Shown: positions 1-11,700 of the stretch, in pieces | Layout: each line of letters starts with the position of its first letter | Numbering within the stretch: the stretch's first letter is position 1 | Assembly (NCBI GenBank): GCA_003427395.1 | Contig: BFEA01000005.1 | Span: 2,011,249 to 2,043,307, forward strand | DNA from: Chara braunii | Taxonomy: Eukaryota; Streptophyta; Charophyceae; Charales; Characeae | DNA: 32,059 nucleotides | Direction: 5' to 3' | The notes under the pieces: generated by a model | What the model was told of the DNA's origin: nothing | Databases searched by the model: none | What the model saw: the letters and a program-made list of their open reading frames with translations, nothing else | Translations under genes and position numbers: made by a program

Positions 1-599
<599 letters not shown>

Positions 600-600
<1 letters not shown>

Positions 601-1462
601 CGGTAGGGAAAAGAAAAAAAGCAGGCTCAGCCCAGGCCAACGAAGAGCAGGCCTTGGAAAAAAAGTACCTGTGGTATACAAGGCAAACAAAACGGTACTA
701 CTGGCACAATAGGCCAAAATGTTGTAGTAAGAAAAAGGAAGGCCAAAATAGAGAGGCAGCATGGTGGCACCGGACCTAAAAAAAAAAAAAGAAACCGGTC
801 CATGCCACAAGGGGGCACAAGAGAGAGAGTTACGGAAGGTCCAGCATCGTGACAAAAAAATAAATGACCTCGACACAATAACAGAGAAAACGGACCTGCG
901 GGAAAAAAAAAAGGGGTTCGGCCTAGGCCAACCAAGCGCGGGCCTTCGAAAAAAAAAGCACCTGTGCTATGACGGCCAAACAAAACTACCCGATGCCAGC
1001 ATAGGCCGAGACACTGACAAAAAACGCACGGCCACAATGAAGAGGCACCGTAATGACACGATAGCAAAAACGAAGGGGCGGGGGGGGGGAAGGGGGGGGA
1101 GCCAGTGGGCGCGGAACGCACCTTAGTCGCACAGGACCTCGACAAAAAAGACGAAACCGGAGACGCGCTGTAGTCGCACGGGACCTTGACAAAAAGGCGA
1201 AACTGGAGACGCGCCGTAGCCGATGCCACCATAGGTCGAGACACCAACAAAAAACGTAGTGCCACAGGCACGCCGTACACTTGGTAGGGCGAAACTGGAG
1301 ACGCGCCGTACTCGCACGGGACCTTGGCAACAAAAAGGAACCACGCCGCAAGGGGGCACAATACATGAGTTACGGAGGGTCCAGCGTTGTGACAAAAAAA
1401 ATAAAAAAAGGCCTCGACACTAAAACAGAAAAAACGGACATGTGGGGAAAAAAAAAAAAAAG
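600..1462. repeat. Nested, decayed minisatellite
   Basis: The segment repeats itself at several scales. A block at about 791-912 recurs at 1339-1462 (shared words GGGGGCACAA, GAGTTACGG, GGTCCAGC, CTCGACAC). A block at 624-678 recurs at 919-971 (AGGCCAAC, CACCTGT or TACCTGT). A unit of about 50 bp containing GGAGACGCGC and TCGCACGGGACCT occurs three times between 1128 and 1328. Poly-A runs separate the units. Open frames on both strands are by-products of the repeat and change character from unit to unit, so I do not call genes here. Confidence 0.7.
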
Positions 1463-1908
1463 ACATCCGACAAAATATATCAGATTAAAGAAGGATATAT
1501 GTTTTTTTTTTTTTTTCCTTTTCGGGTTTCTCAAGTTAACCCCCCATTTCTTTTTATTTCGGCCTGCGCATCCACAACATCAAGCCTTCCCGATAAACAT
1601 CAACGTTGACTGCTGCGGGCCAGCTCGGCACAAACGGCCGTCATTTGCAACATCATTTCCACGCACTTGTCAACTCCTAGGTCCGGGGAAGGTTAAAAAA
1701 AAAAATTTCTCCAACATGGACGTGTTGGAATCATGTTGAACATATGTTGATCAACAGTTGAAAACATATAGCCCGCATGTTGACAAACGGTTGAAAACAT
1801 GCAAACGGCCCGTCAAAACGATTGGGCCAACCATTTCACCCTCTTCATATGTTCGTCCCAACTTGTGTCGAAGTTGAAACCATGATGAAAATTTGCCACA
1901 ATTTTTCT

Positions 1909-1959
<51 letters not shown>

Positions 1960-2010
1960 ACCGCTCAGACATCCATTCCTTTTTTTCTTTAGGATGACCT
2001 CCACGTCTCG
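1463..2010. other. Intergenic, with (TC)n at 1911-1956
   Basis: No gene seen. Around 1715-1800 there are several short related words (CATGTTGAA, CATATGTTG, GTTGAAAACAT) suggesting a decayed short repeat. 1911-1956 is a pure (TC)n microsatellite. Confidence 0.7.
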
Positions 2011-2014
2011 TAGC

Positions 2015-2542
2015 CTAGCTGCTCTGGTCCTTCCGTTGCCGCGAGTTGGCCTGTGGGCCGGTCTCCACAGGCTCAGCCGACGGGTGGTACCTCTGCCATT
2101 GGTCCTCCCTGTGCCAGAACACAGTCCCCGCCACGCTAACCTCTCTCTCACCACCCAAGTCCCGGTTCGGGTGCGCCTGCTCTCGCTCTGCAGTCACAGT
2201 ATCGGTGAAAGTCTTCACCTCATGGTATGCGATCATTACTAAGACCTCAGTCGTGACGCCGTCCCGCCTCCATCTCTGCTTGGCTCTGTCTTTAGATTCA
2301 GTCACGACCGCCTGCAGTTTTTTATCCACTCTCATTTCTTCCTCCTTAGCCCCTTCCACATTTATCTTCAGCTTTGCCTCATTACCAGCATCGTAGTTCA
2401 AGATGGTCGTAATCCAGGGCCCCTCCCTGGACATCGGCCTCCGACACGTCAAGAGGTTCCTGTAGTCCAGCCTATAGTCGTGTAAGGTCATAGTTGTGCA
2501 CTTCCCAGAATAGTCGGAGCTCGATACTTGGTGCGCAAACAC
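2015..2542 (-). CDS. Unrecognised open frame, 175 codons
   Basis: This minus-strand frame is open for about 175 codons. The middle part is hydrophilic and Lys/Glu-rich with mixed composition, unlike the low-complexity frames around it, so it could be a decayed exon or part of a transposon gag-like protein. I see no domain I recognise, no signal peptide and no membrane segment. The apparent start is a GTG-type codon just after a stop, which is not good evidence in a eukaryote. No splice-site pair or neighbouring exon supports it. Treat it as a hypothetical or chance frame. Confidence 0.2.
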   Translation of the reverse strand: MFAHQVSSSDYSGKCTTMTLHDYRLDYRNLLTCRRPMSREGPWITTILNYDAGNEAKLKINVEGAKEEEMRVDKKLQAVVTESKDRAKQRWRRDGVTTEVLVMIAYHEVKTFTDTVTAEREQAHPNRDLGGEREVSVAGTVFWHREDQWQRYHPSAEPVETGPQANSRQRKDQSS

Positions 2543-2559
2543 ACTAGCAGCCTATACAG

Positions 2560-4130
2560 ACCCTCACCACGGTAGCTTGCTTGCACCTACTAGCCAGTAC
2601 TCAACAATCAGCCTCCCTCACCCTTTTGTGGGCTCTCCAGGTACCGCAATTCGCGCTTTCTGAATGAGGGACTCAAGTTGCTTTTTAAAATTCAGCATTT
2701 TGGTAGCCTGTAATTCAGAAATTAATAAAATAAGATAAGATAAAATAAAATAGAGTAAAACAGAGAAGACGAGGACCTCAATGGTCATAGCTCCCGCAGA
2801 CCCTTCTGTTGTCAATCGCTGGTCACCTTGTTTTGACGTAGAGGCGACCGCAGGTTCGACGCGGTGGTCCCATAACGAGAAACCTGACGCGCATCCTTCT
2901 CCCTTTAAAACATGCCGTCGGGCTACCCCTGATGGGTACCCGTGTTCGATGGAACGTAGGGGGCTCATGACCTCTCGCAGTGGGTGATGAATCTCCTACC
3001 GACGCGACCACGTGTGCTCCCATTTTGGAGCCTTGCGACGCAACATTTGACAGTCGCGCCTGCTGTAAATAGGAGTCAAAGGGCCGGTCATTCCAGACCA
3101 CCCATTTGCAATTGAAATTCAAAACTGAAACGTTCTTCTCTCCGCAGAACGAAAAATGACATAATTAAAAAAAAAAAAACTAATAATAATAATAATAATA
3201 GAAAGAAAAAGGAAGTGAACGTAGTGTCACTACTGTCTGGGACCAACATATCGTTCAACTTTAGAGTGACGACCCGGATCAAAACGCTGGTCTGACACAC
3301 GATTTCCCTTTTGCTTTTTGTTTTCTTCTCTCTTCCTTCCCTTAGATCCCATAACACAACTAGAGGGCACTTGGCACGCAGTTGAAAAGACCGCACCGGT
3401 CCCTCTACCTTCTCGTCCTTGGGTGAGTCCGGCGGTTGCCATGACCACATGCTGGTTGTGGTCTACTGTACAACTGGGTGTCGAGTTTGTGTGAACCGAT
3501 GGAAAGCCCAATGGCGCACCCATCCTTTTGTCAGTGGTAGCACCGACTGCAATGGTCCCACAGTGAAATGCAGCCCTGGCAAACCTGAGATAGCACGGAA
3601 ATTTATGAGTATGCACTCAACACACGGTGGAGGTTAAGAAGCATGTCCTCAGCGTGCAAAGAAGGTACGTGAGCAGGCACCTGGTACACAGTGTTACACG
3701 AGCAGGCACCCGATACACAACATGGTACACGAGCAAATGTCTGACACGCATCGGAGGGTTGGTACACCGCGCCCTCCGACATGATACCAAACCCCCGCCC
3801 AGCCTCCCCGCTGGGCCAAAATGAACTAGACAATTAATATAAGACAGCGAGAATAAGTGGCACACTCACCCATTTTCACGACAGTTTGCGGTGAAGTTCT
3901 CACAACAGACTTACGTTAGCACTTTCCCTTTTGCAGCACACTCTTCTTTTCCTATTGTGCTGCAGTTCTATGTGACCTGCGCAACCACCTCCCTCTTTCT
4001 TCCTTAGTAGCGTGGTCCTCTTTACTCTTACAAAGTTTCTTTTGGCCTCTATCTCCTTTTATGCTTACCTTCTTATTTTCACCTTCTTGTCAATCTGCAG
4101 TTTTATCTTGTGCCATGCTTGAAGCACGTC
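2560..4130. other. No supported gene; minisatellite at 3671-3760
   Basis: Several overlapping frames exist on both strands but none resembles a known protein. 2720-2760 is A/T-rich with TAAAA/TAAGA words. 3176-3200 contains (TAA)n. At 3671, 3700 and 3731 a 29-31-bp unit starting GAGCAGGCAC (last copy GAGCAAATGT) and containing TACAC repeats about three times. Confidence 0.6.
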
Positions 4131-4137
4131 GGGGACA

Positions 4138-4440
4138 GTGATGAGGGAGAGGTGGAAGAAGAGGGAAGGCTCCAGAGGAGTCCGCTCCGAGTGCCAGAAG
4201 CCTAGAAGGCACTTCAGTTTAGAGGAGGACGAAGACGAAAGGTATGGGTACGAGACTCACTCAAGGGCCTACCCACGTCACTCACTACCTGGGTGGTACG
4301 ATAGAACTTTTTTTCTAACGAGGATGAAATATTGTCACAAGAATTACGAGGCGCGCTACGGCGCTCCTAACACTTCTTCCCCTCCATATTCTCCTAGAGC
4401 AACTACTACCCACTATACCCAGTTATTGGTAAGGCATTAG
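4138..4440 (+). CDS. Unrecognised open frame, 100 codons
   Basis: The frame is open for 100 codons with an ATG start. It is charged at the N-terminal side (Arg/Lys/Glu) and Tyr/Thr/Ser/Pro-rich at the C-terminal side. No domain is recognised. There is no supporting splice structure, and the length is within chance expectation for a 32-kb window. Kept only as a possible exon. Confidence 0.15.
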   Translation: MMRERWKKREGSRGVRSECQKPRRHFSLEEDEDERYGYETHSRAYPRHSLPGWYDRTFFLTRMKYCHKNYEARYGAPNTSSPPYSPRATTTHYTQLLVRH

Positions 4441-4554
4441 TGCCTGCTCCGTTGCCCTCTATCCCATGCATGGCTTCTTCTTTGCCCCAGCTTAATAGTT
4501 GCACTCTCTGTTGTATTCTCTCTGTCCTCGCTTTACTCCACATAGAGTTGATAA

Positions 4555-4932
4555 CTATCCTCTACATGTTGTATAAGCACGAAGCCTTTTCCATAAGTTT
4601 TTGAATACTTTTTTTTCTTGATGTCCCAGTTCATTCCATATTTCATAGTGTCCCTGGCTTAAGAGCTTGAATACCTTGAAACCGGGAATGCAGGTTCCTT
4701 TTGAATCAGGCCGCTCTATCGGCCACCAAATGAAACTTAAGAAGAATTTTATCTCAATTTTCTCATTTGCAATCGACTTTGATTTCTTGTCATCCTGAAA
4801 TTTGATTTCTCTTTGAGCTTTTACAGCAGAAAAGTTACCTTGGCTCTCATTTCTGATAGTGATTTCAGGGATACTATCACCCTGACATTTGGGTAAGTGG
4901 GCTTGTCGTTGGCAGTATCGAGAGTAGGGCAT
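4555..4932 (-). CDS. Unrecognised open frame, 125 codons
   Basis: A minus-strand frame of 125 codons with balanced composition (Lys, Ile, Phe, Glu-rich middle part) that reads more like protein than most frames nearby. No domain, signal peptide or membrane helix is identified. Its 5' end abuts the tandem repeat at 4929-5100, so it may instead be part of a repeated element. Function unknown. Confidence 0.2.
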   Translation of the reverse strand: MPYSRYCQRQAHLPKCQGDSIPEITIRNESQGNFSAVKAQREIKFQDDKKSKSIANEKIEIKFFLSFIWWPIERPDSKGTCIPGFKVFKLLSQGHYEIWNELGHQEKKVFKNLWKRLRAYTTCRG

Positions 4933-5100
4933 ACCAAACCCTTTTCTGGTTCTCTGGCCTGAGTGAGACCTCTTCTCAACTTCTCAAGCAACCAGGGGAT
5001 ACCAAACCCCATTCTTTTTCTCTGGCTTGAGTGAGGTGTGTCCTCAACTTCTCAGACAAATAAAGGCGATACCAAACCCCTTTAATTTTCTCTGGTCTGA
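4929..5100. repeat. Three tandem copies of a ~69-bp minisatellite
   Basis: Units starting near 4929, 4997 and 5068 each contain ATACCAAACCC, then a T-rich stretch, TTCTCTGGCYTGAG, and (in the first two) CTCAACTTCTCA. Spacings are 68 and 71 bp and the copies are diverged. Confidence 0.8.
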
Positions 5101-6780
5101 GGCTTTTGATGAACCTGCATAAACCTGCAAAACAACAAGTTTCATAAACCACCAAGCATGATCCCAACAAACAAACTCCTTGACAAGCAGTCGTCAAGCA
5201 ATACTTAAATAAATTAAATAAAATAAGAACCCATAATAAAATAGTGAATAAACTAAACAGTTCTTCAATACCCAAGAGTTATTGATTGCCTTGGTTTTGG
5301 CCCGCCACTAGCCAGGGGTGGCAGACCTCTCGTCAGCCTAACATCCCTCATTCGGCCCGCCTCAGACCAGGACTAATCAAACCATTTGTCTTGACAACCC
5401 CTTTAACCTGCCTTCGGGTCAGGACCACCATACCCACTACTCGAGGATGGTGACCCTTGGCGCATCTCACGCCCAGACACCAGTGTGGCGGACTCGCCGG
5501 GATGGCGGTCCGTTAGTATGACGACGAAGGGTTGAGGGAGGACGAGATGGAGATGGAGCTAGAAGGGACAGTGCAGCTTCGATGCGAACTCAACACACAC
5601 ATACTCCAAAATATGCAGAATCAAAAATGACCCGAAAACAGACAACAATTGGGGTATACCCCAGTGGACTGACTGGACTGGACTGCACTGGTCTTGTACC
5701 CACAGTGGTATCGGGCAGGACTAGACTGGACTGGAACAGTATATGGTCTGGTCCCAAAAGCCGAACAGGCAAAAAACCCGATATGCACTGGCCGCAGGTC
5801 AGGCCAGATAGAGCCCACTGCACAATCCTCAAACCTGTAGTGGATCACAAGAGTCATAAACACGCTATTTGCAAAAGCAGCAGAACTCTGCAATAAAGAA
5901 AGCTGAGAAATCTTGGATGCGGAGCAATCCCCATGAGGAGTCCATGCGATGCAGTCTAAGCTACATAATGTCAAATGAAAACCACATGTCCGCTATACAC
6001 ATCCTAGCTAACAGCAGAAAATAAAATGTAGCAAGATATAATCCTAAAGTCTTGAAGGCAATTGCATCAATGCTGAAAGGAATTATTATTATTATTATCG
6101 ATATTATTATTATTATTATCACTGTTATTCTTACCTTGAATCTTTCCCGTGACTATATAAGTACAGAGAAGGAATGAGGGAAAATGCGAGATGGCAAAAG
6201 AATAGCGGAAGAAGGGGAAAAAGAAGAAGAAGAAGAGGGAAGTAGTAAGATGGAGAATTACCTTTTTGTCAAAAGATAATGAAGGCGGCGCTCCGGACAT
6301 GAGCCTTGAGACCTTGTAATCGGATCTCAACACCCAGCTGCTAAGTCACGAAGAGGCTCTGCACATGCTTTTGGACTGTTTTCAATCTGTGTGGAGAGGG
6401 CGAGTTGTTTTCTGATGATCGACAGACGATTGGCAGCACAGTTAGGCCTCCAGTCGTCTCTCTCGGCGGGCTTTTACGACAGCTTGTCCGGCATCGGTGA
6501 TGGCTCCGACTCTGCTTCACCTGCTTAACATCTGAAAAGGGTGTAGACTAGCGGGTGTTGTTCACGGTTGATTGAGTAAAACGGATGCGGTAGGTCGTGT
6601 TGGATGCTCACACTGGCCTCCGGAAGGGGATTGCACCTGCAAACCAGGATGACCGAACTCTGCGACACCTCAATAGCTCGTCCCACAGTCCATAGGTGTT
6701 CGACGTTCTTGTGGTAGAATAGTCAGCATGGTATACCTACTTTCCTCTATCACTTCGAGTGACTGCACGTCACAACCGCT
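5101..6780. other. Intergenic, no supported gene; (ATT)n at 6081-6121
   Basis: I see no convincing coding or RNA feature. 5660-5735 contains irregular repeats of GACTGGACT/GGACTG. 6081-6121 is an (ATT)n microsatellite interrupted by ATCGAT, followed by a GAAGAA-rich patch near 6210-6240. The short open frames are unrecognised. Confidence 0.6.
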
Positions 6781-6818
6781 ATCTGGTTGATCCTGTCAGT
6801 AGTCATGTGTTGGGGCAA
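6781..6818 (+). rRNA. Fragment resembling the 5' end of SSU (18S) rRNA
   Basis: The stretch contains TCTGGTTGATCCTG, then TCAGTAGTCAT, which matches the near-universal first 25-30 nt of eukaryotic small-subunit rRNA with only a C-to-T and an A-to-G difference. After about 6810 the match is lost, so this is a detached, decayed fragment and not an rRNA gene. The following sequence is a CA-rich low-complexity patch. Confidence 0.6.
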
Positions 6819-7838
6819 GTGTGTGTGTGTATGGATAAGGAAAAGGGGTTATGCAGACATACACTAGCAAACAGTGACAAACATACGCAGGCAGACACAA
6901 ACAAGCAAAAAAAACAGACGAGTAAACACAGACAAACAAGCAAAACAGACATACACACACACACGGAAAGGAGAGAGAGAGTTAACAGGTATGCGACAGA
7001 TAAGTACTTAGCGCACGAAGCGGGAGAAGCCTGTATGGCGGGTGCACCATCTGCCAATCAAGATCTGCTGTGGGAGGTTGAGTATGAGTATGCATGTTGG
7101 GACACAGAGATAAGTGAACTATGCCCACGCAGAGCCAGGCAAGAAAAATCTGATAGGAAGCATGAATTGGTACGGATGTGAAAATCACTAGTCGGCCCTT
7201 GGAGCAAGGGGCGCGAATGTAACACCTGAACCCATAGGCATTAGCCCTGGGCACAGATACAGGGGCGGAGTCACAGACTATTTGGGGCCGCACAACTGTT
7301 GACAGCAGGCTAACGACAACAAGGCTGCAGGGAGGAAGAGCCTGACCAATGCAGACAAAGCGCACGCTGCTGCATTGGAAGCAAGCATCTGCGCTGCGCA
7401 CTGGTTGAATAGGCAAGCGCTAAGCGATAAGGACACAACCTCCGAGGTGAACGCTGGCAGCCATAGCGGGGCTACAGGAGCGCTGGAAGAAGGTGGCTGG
7501 GAGGAGAGAGAAGTACCTGTTAGAAGAGGAAGTCGGCATTGGTGTTGACGTCATCACTCGCTGGTCGTCAAGTTGTCTGGTTGCTTTCATGCTGTAGTTG
7601 TAGGGACAGGCTATAGAGTAGATAGGGCGCCTGGCGCCATTCAAGAGAGAAGCTACATTGGGTTATGCTGTTGATGTTGCCCGAATGGGCTGGACATTGA
7701 ACCACGATTCTGCCATATCATTCTCAGATGGATGGGTACTCGATCCCATTATGCTATCTGCTCTTGCTTTGACTACTTGGACTACAGCGTGATTTTGCGA
7801 TGTGGATTTTTGTGCTTCGTCCACATTTACGATCATTG
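6819..7838. other. Intergenic, low complexity then unique sequence
   Basis: 6860-6980 is a degenerate ACAAAC/CAGACA repeat. The remainder has no gene that I can support; frames here are unrecognised on both strands. Confidence 0.55.
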
Positions 7839-7840
<2 letters not shown>

Positions 7841-7886
<46 letters not shown>

Positions 7887-7900
7887 TATCATTATTATCA
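7841..7900. repeat. (ATT)n microsatellite
   Basis: About 17 tandem ATT units, decaying at the right end into TACTATTATC. It encodes Ile, Tyr or Asn runs in the three frames and is not coding. Confidence 0.95.
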
Positions 7901-8089
7901 GCGAAAATCAGACTCGCCTTCAATCACGCCTTCATGCATGCGAACAGTGGCGCGACAAACTAGCAGCATGCACCCACTCAATACTTAGAAAATATGGCTT
8001 CTAGGTGAGAGTTCATTTCCACTAGCTATGGCGCAACAACGCCCAACAACACTCTGTTACACACACAAAGGGTTATGCTGGTTACCCCA

Positions 8090-8520
8090 CAAGTATATTT
8101 GTCACGCGTACGCGGAAAAAGAGAGGTGCAGAAACAGACGGGAAGCAGGCAGAAACGGGCAGAAATACAGACATATAGATAACAGACAGCAACTGACTCA
8201 GGGGACGCAGAGTCACGATGACTGTGACAGCCGCTGTGGCATACACAGCTGGATACAGACCGTGACATGCACAGCGTGACATAGGCTGTGGCATACAAGG
8301 TAAGATACAGGCTGTGATGTACACGGTGACACAAACGCATGAAGGACAGTCAACCGCACACAGTCGCCCGCGTACAGACCTAATGGCTGGACACACTCAC
8401 AGGCAAAACACACTGTATAACCCACAGAGACACACAGATACCATAACACAAACCCACGGTCACGCGGTAATACACACACAGTCACACTGGGACGCACACG
8501 TAGTTGCTGTAAAAGATCAT
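8090..8520. repeat. Degenerate CACAG/GTGACA-rich minisatellite
   Basis: Words such as CTGTGGCATACA, GATACAG, GTGACATGCACA and CACAGTCAC recur irregularly. Periodicity is weak. Frames on the minus strand are Cys/Val/Ser-rich by-products. Confidence 0.5.
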
Positions 8521-8766
8521 ACGTACATGGTAACCCGCCTACACATGTATAACAGTGCGCTGGACGCCAGACAGAGAAAGAACAACCTTGAAATGCTTCG
8601 CTGTTGTGATCCACGGAGGCGAGCATTGGTTCACTGTTTTTGTATTGCCCCATTTTGACGAGATCCAAGGGTCATTGCTCTCAACCTATACTCTTCTACT
8701 CGGGCATTTATGAGAACTCGTAGCTCGGTTTTCCTATGTATCATTCACACTCATATCCTTGTTGTA

Positions 8767-8826
8767 ATTATTATTATTATTATTATTATTATTTATTATT
8801 ATTGTATTATTATTTATACTATTACT
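8767..8826. repeat. (ATT)n microsatellite
   Basis: Interrupted ATT/ATTT repeat of about 60 bp. Confidence 0.9.
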
Positions 8827-8829
8827 ACT

Positions 8830-9712
8830 ATTGATATTGACTATTCCAATAACCTATGATTCCATATAGCCTCGTGCCGGCCTTAGTGAAGGCAGGCCTG
8901 AATACTTGCTAAGAGCGCTTGCCCCTACATTCCTCAATAAGGGTTTCATGGCAGATCATGCACACTAATTGGTCAGAGTGCAAAACTAAGCCGCATCTTA
9001 AGTCTTCTAGAAGAAGACCTCTGCATTGGATGGGTGAGATAAGGGGTTGTCGTGCACTGGGCGCGCATAGCCATGAAGCTGGCACATTACAAACTCAGCA
9101 TAAACCACTAGGAAAGACAGCCACGACACCATTTCTGCACGCAGGCGCAGGGTGGCATGATCCGCGGATTGGGCAGTGGGGCACTAGCTGGCTATAATTA
9201 GACACGCTAGGAAGCGAGCATGAGACCACACAATCGCAGACAAGCACGGGGAAAGTATGCGGAACAGCTAGTGTGTGCGCATGTACTCAAGTATGTGGGA
9301 CATTCAGGGTCTTAATTGACTAATGAAGGTACAACGATCAAGAAGGGGGCTCTGTGGAGTGTTGAATGTCATAGTCATGATTCAAAGAAAAAGGGGTTTA
9401 GCTCAATTGTGTTCCTGATCAAATTCATATCTCTGGGAGTTTGTGGGTATTTTCTTCAAAACACCAATCATCAGGCCTGACGGCTTCTATCCCGTTCATT
9501 CTCCTCCGCCCTTTCTATGTCTAATCCCTTGCTCATCAACCCTTCCGAGCAACGGAATCTGAAATGGTGTTCGAGCAAACCGTAAACACAGAGAGTTTCC
9601 TATTCCGTATTTGATCAAGCTATGCGGATTACAAATGACAGAGCGATTGCGGGAGCTCTGCCGGAGTTCAGGCGGAACTCTGGAGGCAGGGAACAGTGAG
9701 GTATGAGTACAT
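8830..9712. other. Intergenic, no supported gene
   Basis: Unique-looking sequence without recognisable coding, RNA or repeat structure. Confidence 0.5.
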
Positions 9713-9743
9713 AAACCCTAAACCCTAAACCCTAAACCCTAAA
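9713..9743 (-). repeat. Interstitial telomere repeat, 4.4 copies of AAACCCT
   Basis: Four perfect tandem AAACCCT units followed by AAA. On the minus strand this is (TTTAGGG)n, the telomere repeat of land plants and many algae. The run is far too short to be a chromosome end, and ordinary sequence lies on both sides, so it is an interstitial telomeric sequence. Confidence 0.9.
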
Positions 9744-10283
9744 TCTACAACCTATGACTGGGTTAGCAAAGAAAGTACCTTGAGTCAGGGATCCTTCTGG
9801 ACCATACCTGAGGGCAGGAAGACATACAGTAATGCTTGAATAAGGAAGGAGGAGTATGGTCTGTCACGGGTGTATCTAACTGATGATTGGTAAACGTGGA
9901 GAGAAAACGAGAAGTGTTGAGTTGTTGTCACGCTATGTGAATGTTTCTTCTATATTGGACAAAGGGGTGTACTTCTGACAGTATTCCCTCGCTTATAGGT
10001 CACCTGATGATGGGATAAAGGGTTGGGGATCATGAGAGTGTTGTCAAACATGAGTGACGGAACCTTCTGGTATGATGGGTTGCCTCAACTAACCTTAGCC
10101 AATGACTAACCCTGATCTATGTGCATGTGCAAAAGGGGATTCAGACTAACTCTACTTTGAATCAGCCGGATGGATTTAGGATATGAGGTACAAGTTCCGT
10201 GTGATCCACCTACGTCAGCCTGAAGTCTTCCAGGTGGTTCAAGGGCTGGAACGGGGCATCAATATCATATCTATATACATATA
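9744..10283. other. Intergenic, no supported gene
   Basis: No convincing frame, RNA or repeat was found between the telomere repeat and the hairpin array. Confidence 0.5.
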
Positions 10284-10874
10284 CTAGGCGATCGAGAGGA
10301 GCGAGGCTCTATGAAGCCTGCCTCATCGCCATATATCTATCCATATACATACTAGGCGATCGAGAGGAGCGGGACTCTATGAAGCCTGCCTCATCGCCAC
10401 ATATCTATCTATATATAAACTAGGCAATCGAGAGGAGCCAGGCTCTATGAAGCCTGCCTCATCGCCATATCTACAAGTATACTAGGCGATCGAGAGGAGC
10501 AAGGGTCTATGAAGCCTGCCTCATCGCCATATATCTATCTATATACATACCAGGCGATCGAGAGGAGCGAGGCTCTATGAAGCCTGCCTCATCGCCATAT
10601 CTATATATATAAACTAGGCGATCAAGAGGAGCGAGGCTCTATGAAGCCTACCTCATCGCCATATCTTTATATATATATATACTAGGCGATCGAGAGGAGC
10701 GAGGCTCTTTGAAGCCTGCCTCATCGCCATATCTATATATATATACTAGGCGATCGAGAGGAGCGAGGCTCTATGAAGTCTGCCTCATCGCCATATCTAT
10801 ATATGTATACTAGGCGATCGAGAGGAGTGAGGCTCTATGAAGCCTGCCTCATCGCCATATCTATATATGTATAC

Positions 10875-11224
10875 NNNNNNNNNNNNNNNNNNNNNNNNNN
10901 NNNNNNNNNNNNNNNNNNNNNNNNNNNNNNNNNNNNNNNNNNNNNNNNNNNNNNNNNNNNNNNNNNNNNNNNNNNNNNNNNNNNNNNNNNNNNNNNNNNN
11001 NNNNNNNNNNNNNNNNNNNNNNNNNNNNNNNNNNNNNNNNNNNNNNNNNNNNNNNNNNNNNNNNNNNNNNNNNNNNNNNNNNNNNNNNNNNNNNNNNNNN
11101 NNNNNNNNNNNNNNNNNNNNNNNNNNNNNNNNNNNNNNNNNNNNNNNNNNNNNNNNNNNNNNNNNNNNNNNNNNNNNNNNNNNNNNNNNNNNNNNNNNNN
11201 NNNNNNNNNNNNNNNNNNNNNNNN
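10875..11224. other. Assembly gap (350 N)
   Basis: A run of 350 undetermined bases inside the hairpin array. At the local spacing it would correspond to roughly five units if the size estimate is right. Confidence 0.99.
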
Positions 11225-11498
11225 ACATATACTAGGCGATCGAGAGGAGCGAGACTCTTTTGAAGCCTGCCTCATCGCCATATATCTATCTATATATATA
11301 CTAGGCGATCGAGAGGAGCGAGACTCTTTGAAGTTTGCCTCATCGCCATATCTATATATATCTATGTACATACATTAGGCGATCGAGAGGAGCGAGACTC
11401 TCTAAAGCCTGCCTCATCGCCATATCTATATCTATCTATGTATACTAGACGATTGAGAGGAGCGAGGTTCTTTGAAGCCTGCCTCATCGCCATATCTA

Positions 11499-11502
<4 letters not shown>

Positions 11503-11557
<55 letters not shown>

Positions 11558-11558
11558 A
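11503..11558. repeat. (TATC)n microsatellite in an array linker
   Basis: About 14 TATC units expanding the linker between the array copies at 11448 and 11582. Confidence 0.95.
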
Positions 11559-11700
11559 TATACATATATATACACACATTAGGCGATCGAGAGGAGCGAG
11601 GCTCTATGAAGCCTGCCTCATCGCCATATATCTATACATATATACATACATTGGGCGATCGAGAGGAGCGAGACTCTTTGAAGCCTGCCTCATCGCCGTA

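Larger units (their letters stand above)
10284..11700 (+). repeat. Array of 44-bp hairpin units with AT-rich linkers
   Basis: Copies begin (GGCGAT or variant) at 10287, 10355, 10423, 10485, 10553, 10617, 10685, 10749, 10813, then after the gap at 11235, 11304, 11378, 11448, 11582 and 11653. Spacing is 62-74 bp except where a (TATC)n expansion lengthens one linker. Each 44-bp core can fold: GGCGAT pairs with ATCGCC, GAGG with CCTC, AGGCT with AGCCT around the loop CTATGA. Linkers are TATATC/TACATAC simple sequence. Substitutions such as AGGCT to AGACT are not matched on the other arm, so fold maintenance by selection is not evident. It is a tandem repeat of unknown origin. Confidence 0.92.

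Noticed and set aside
627-1466. 279-codon minus-strand frame, Phe/Ser/Cys-rich
   Set aside because: It runs through a decayed minisatellite with poly-T codons and overlaps several equally long frames; no domain.
6759-7181. 140-codon frame over the SSU-like fragment
   Set aside because: It includes an rRNA fragment and a CA-rich microsatellite, giving Thr/His/Lys low-complexity protein.
10284-11700. CRISPR-like repeat-spacer array
   Set aside because: The spacers are TA/TATC simple sequence rather than unique segments, the repeat is 44 bp with free drift, and the DNA is eukaryotic with introns.
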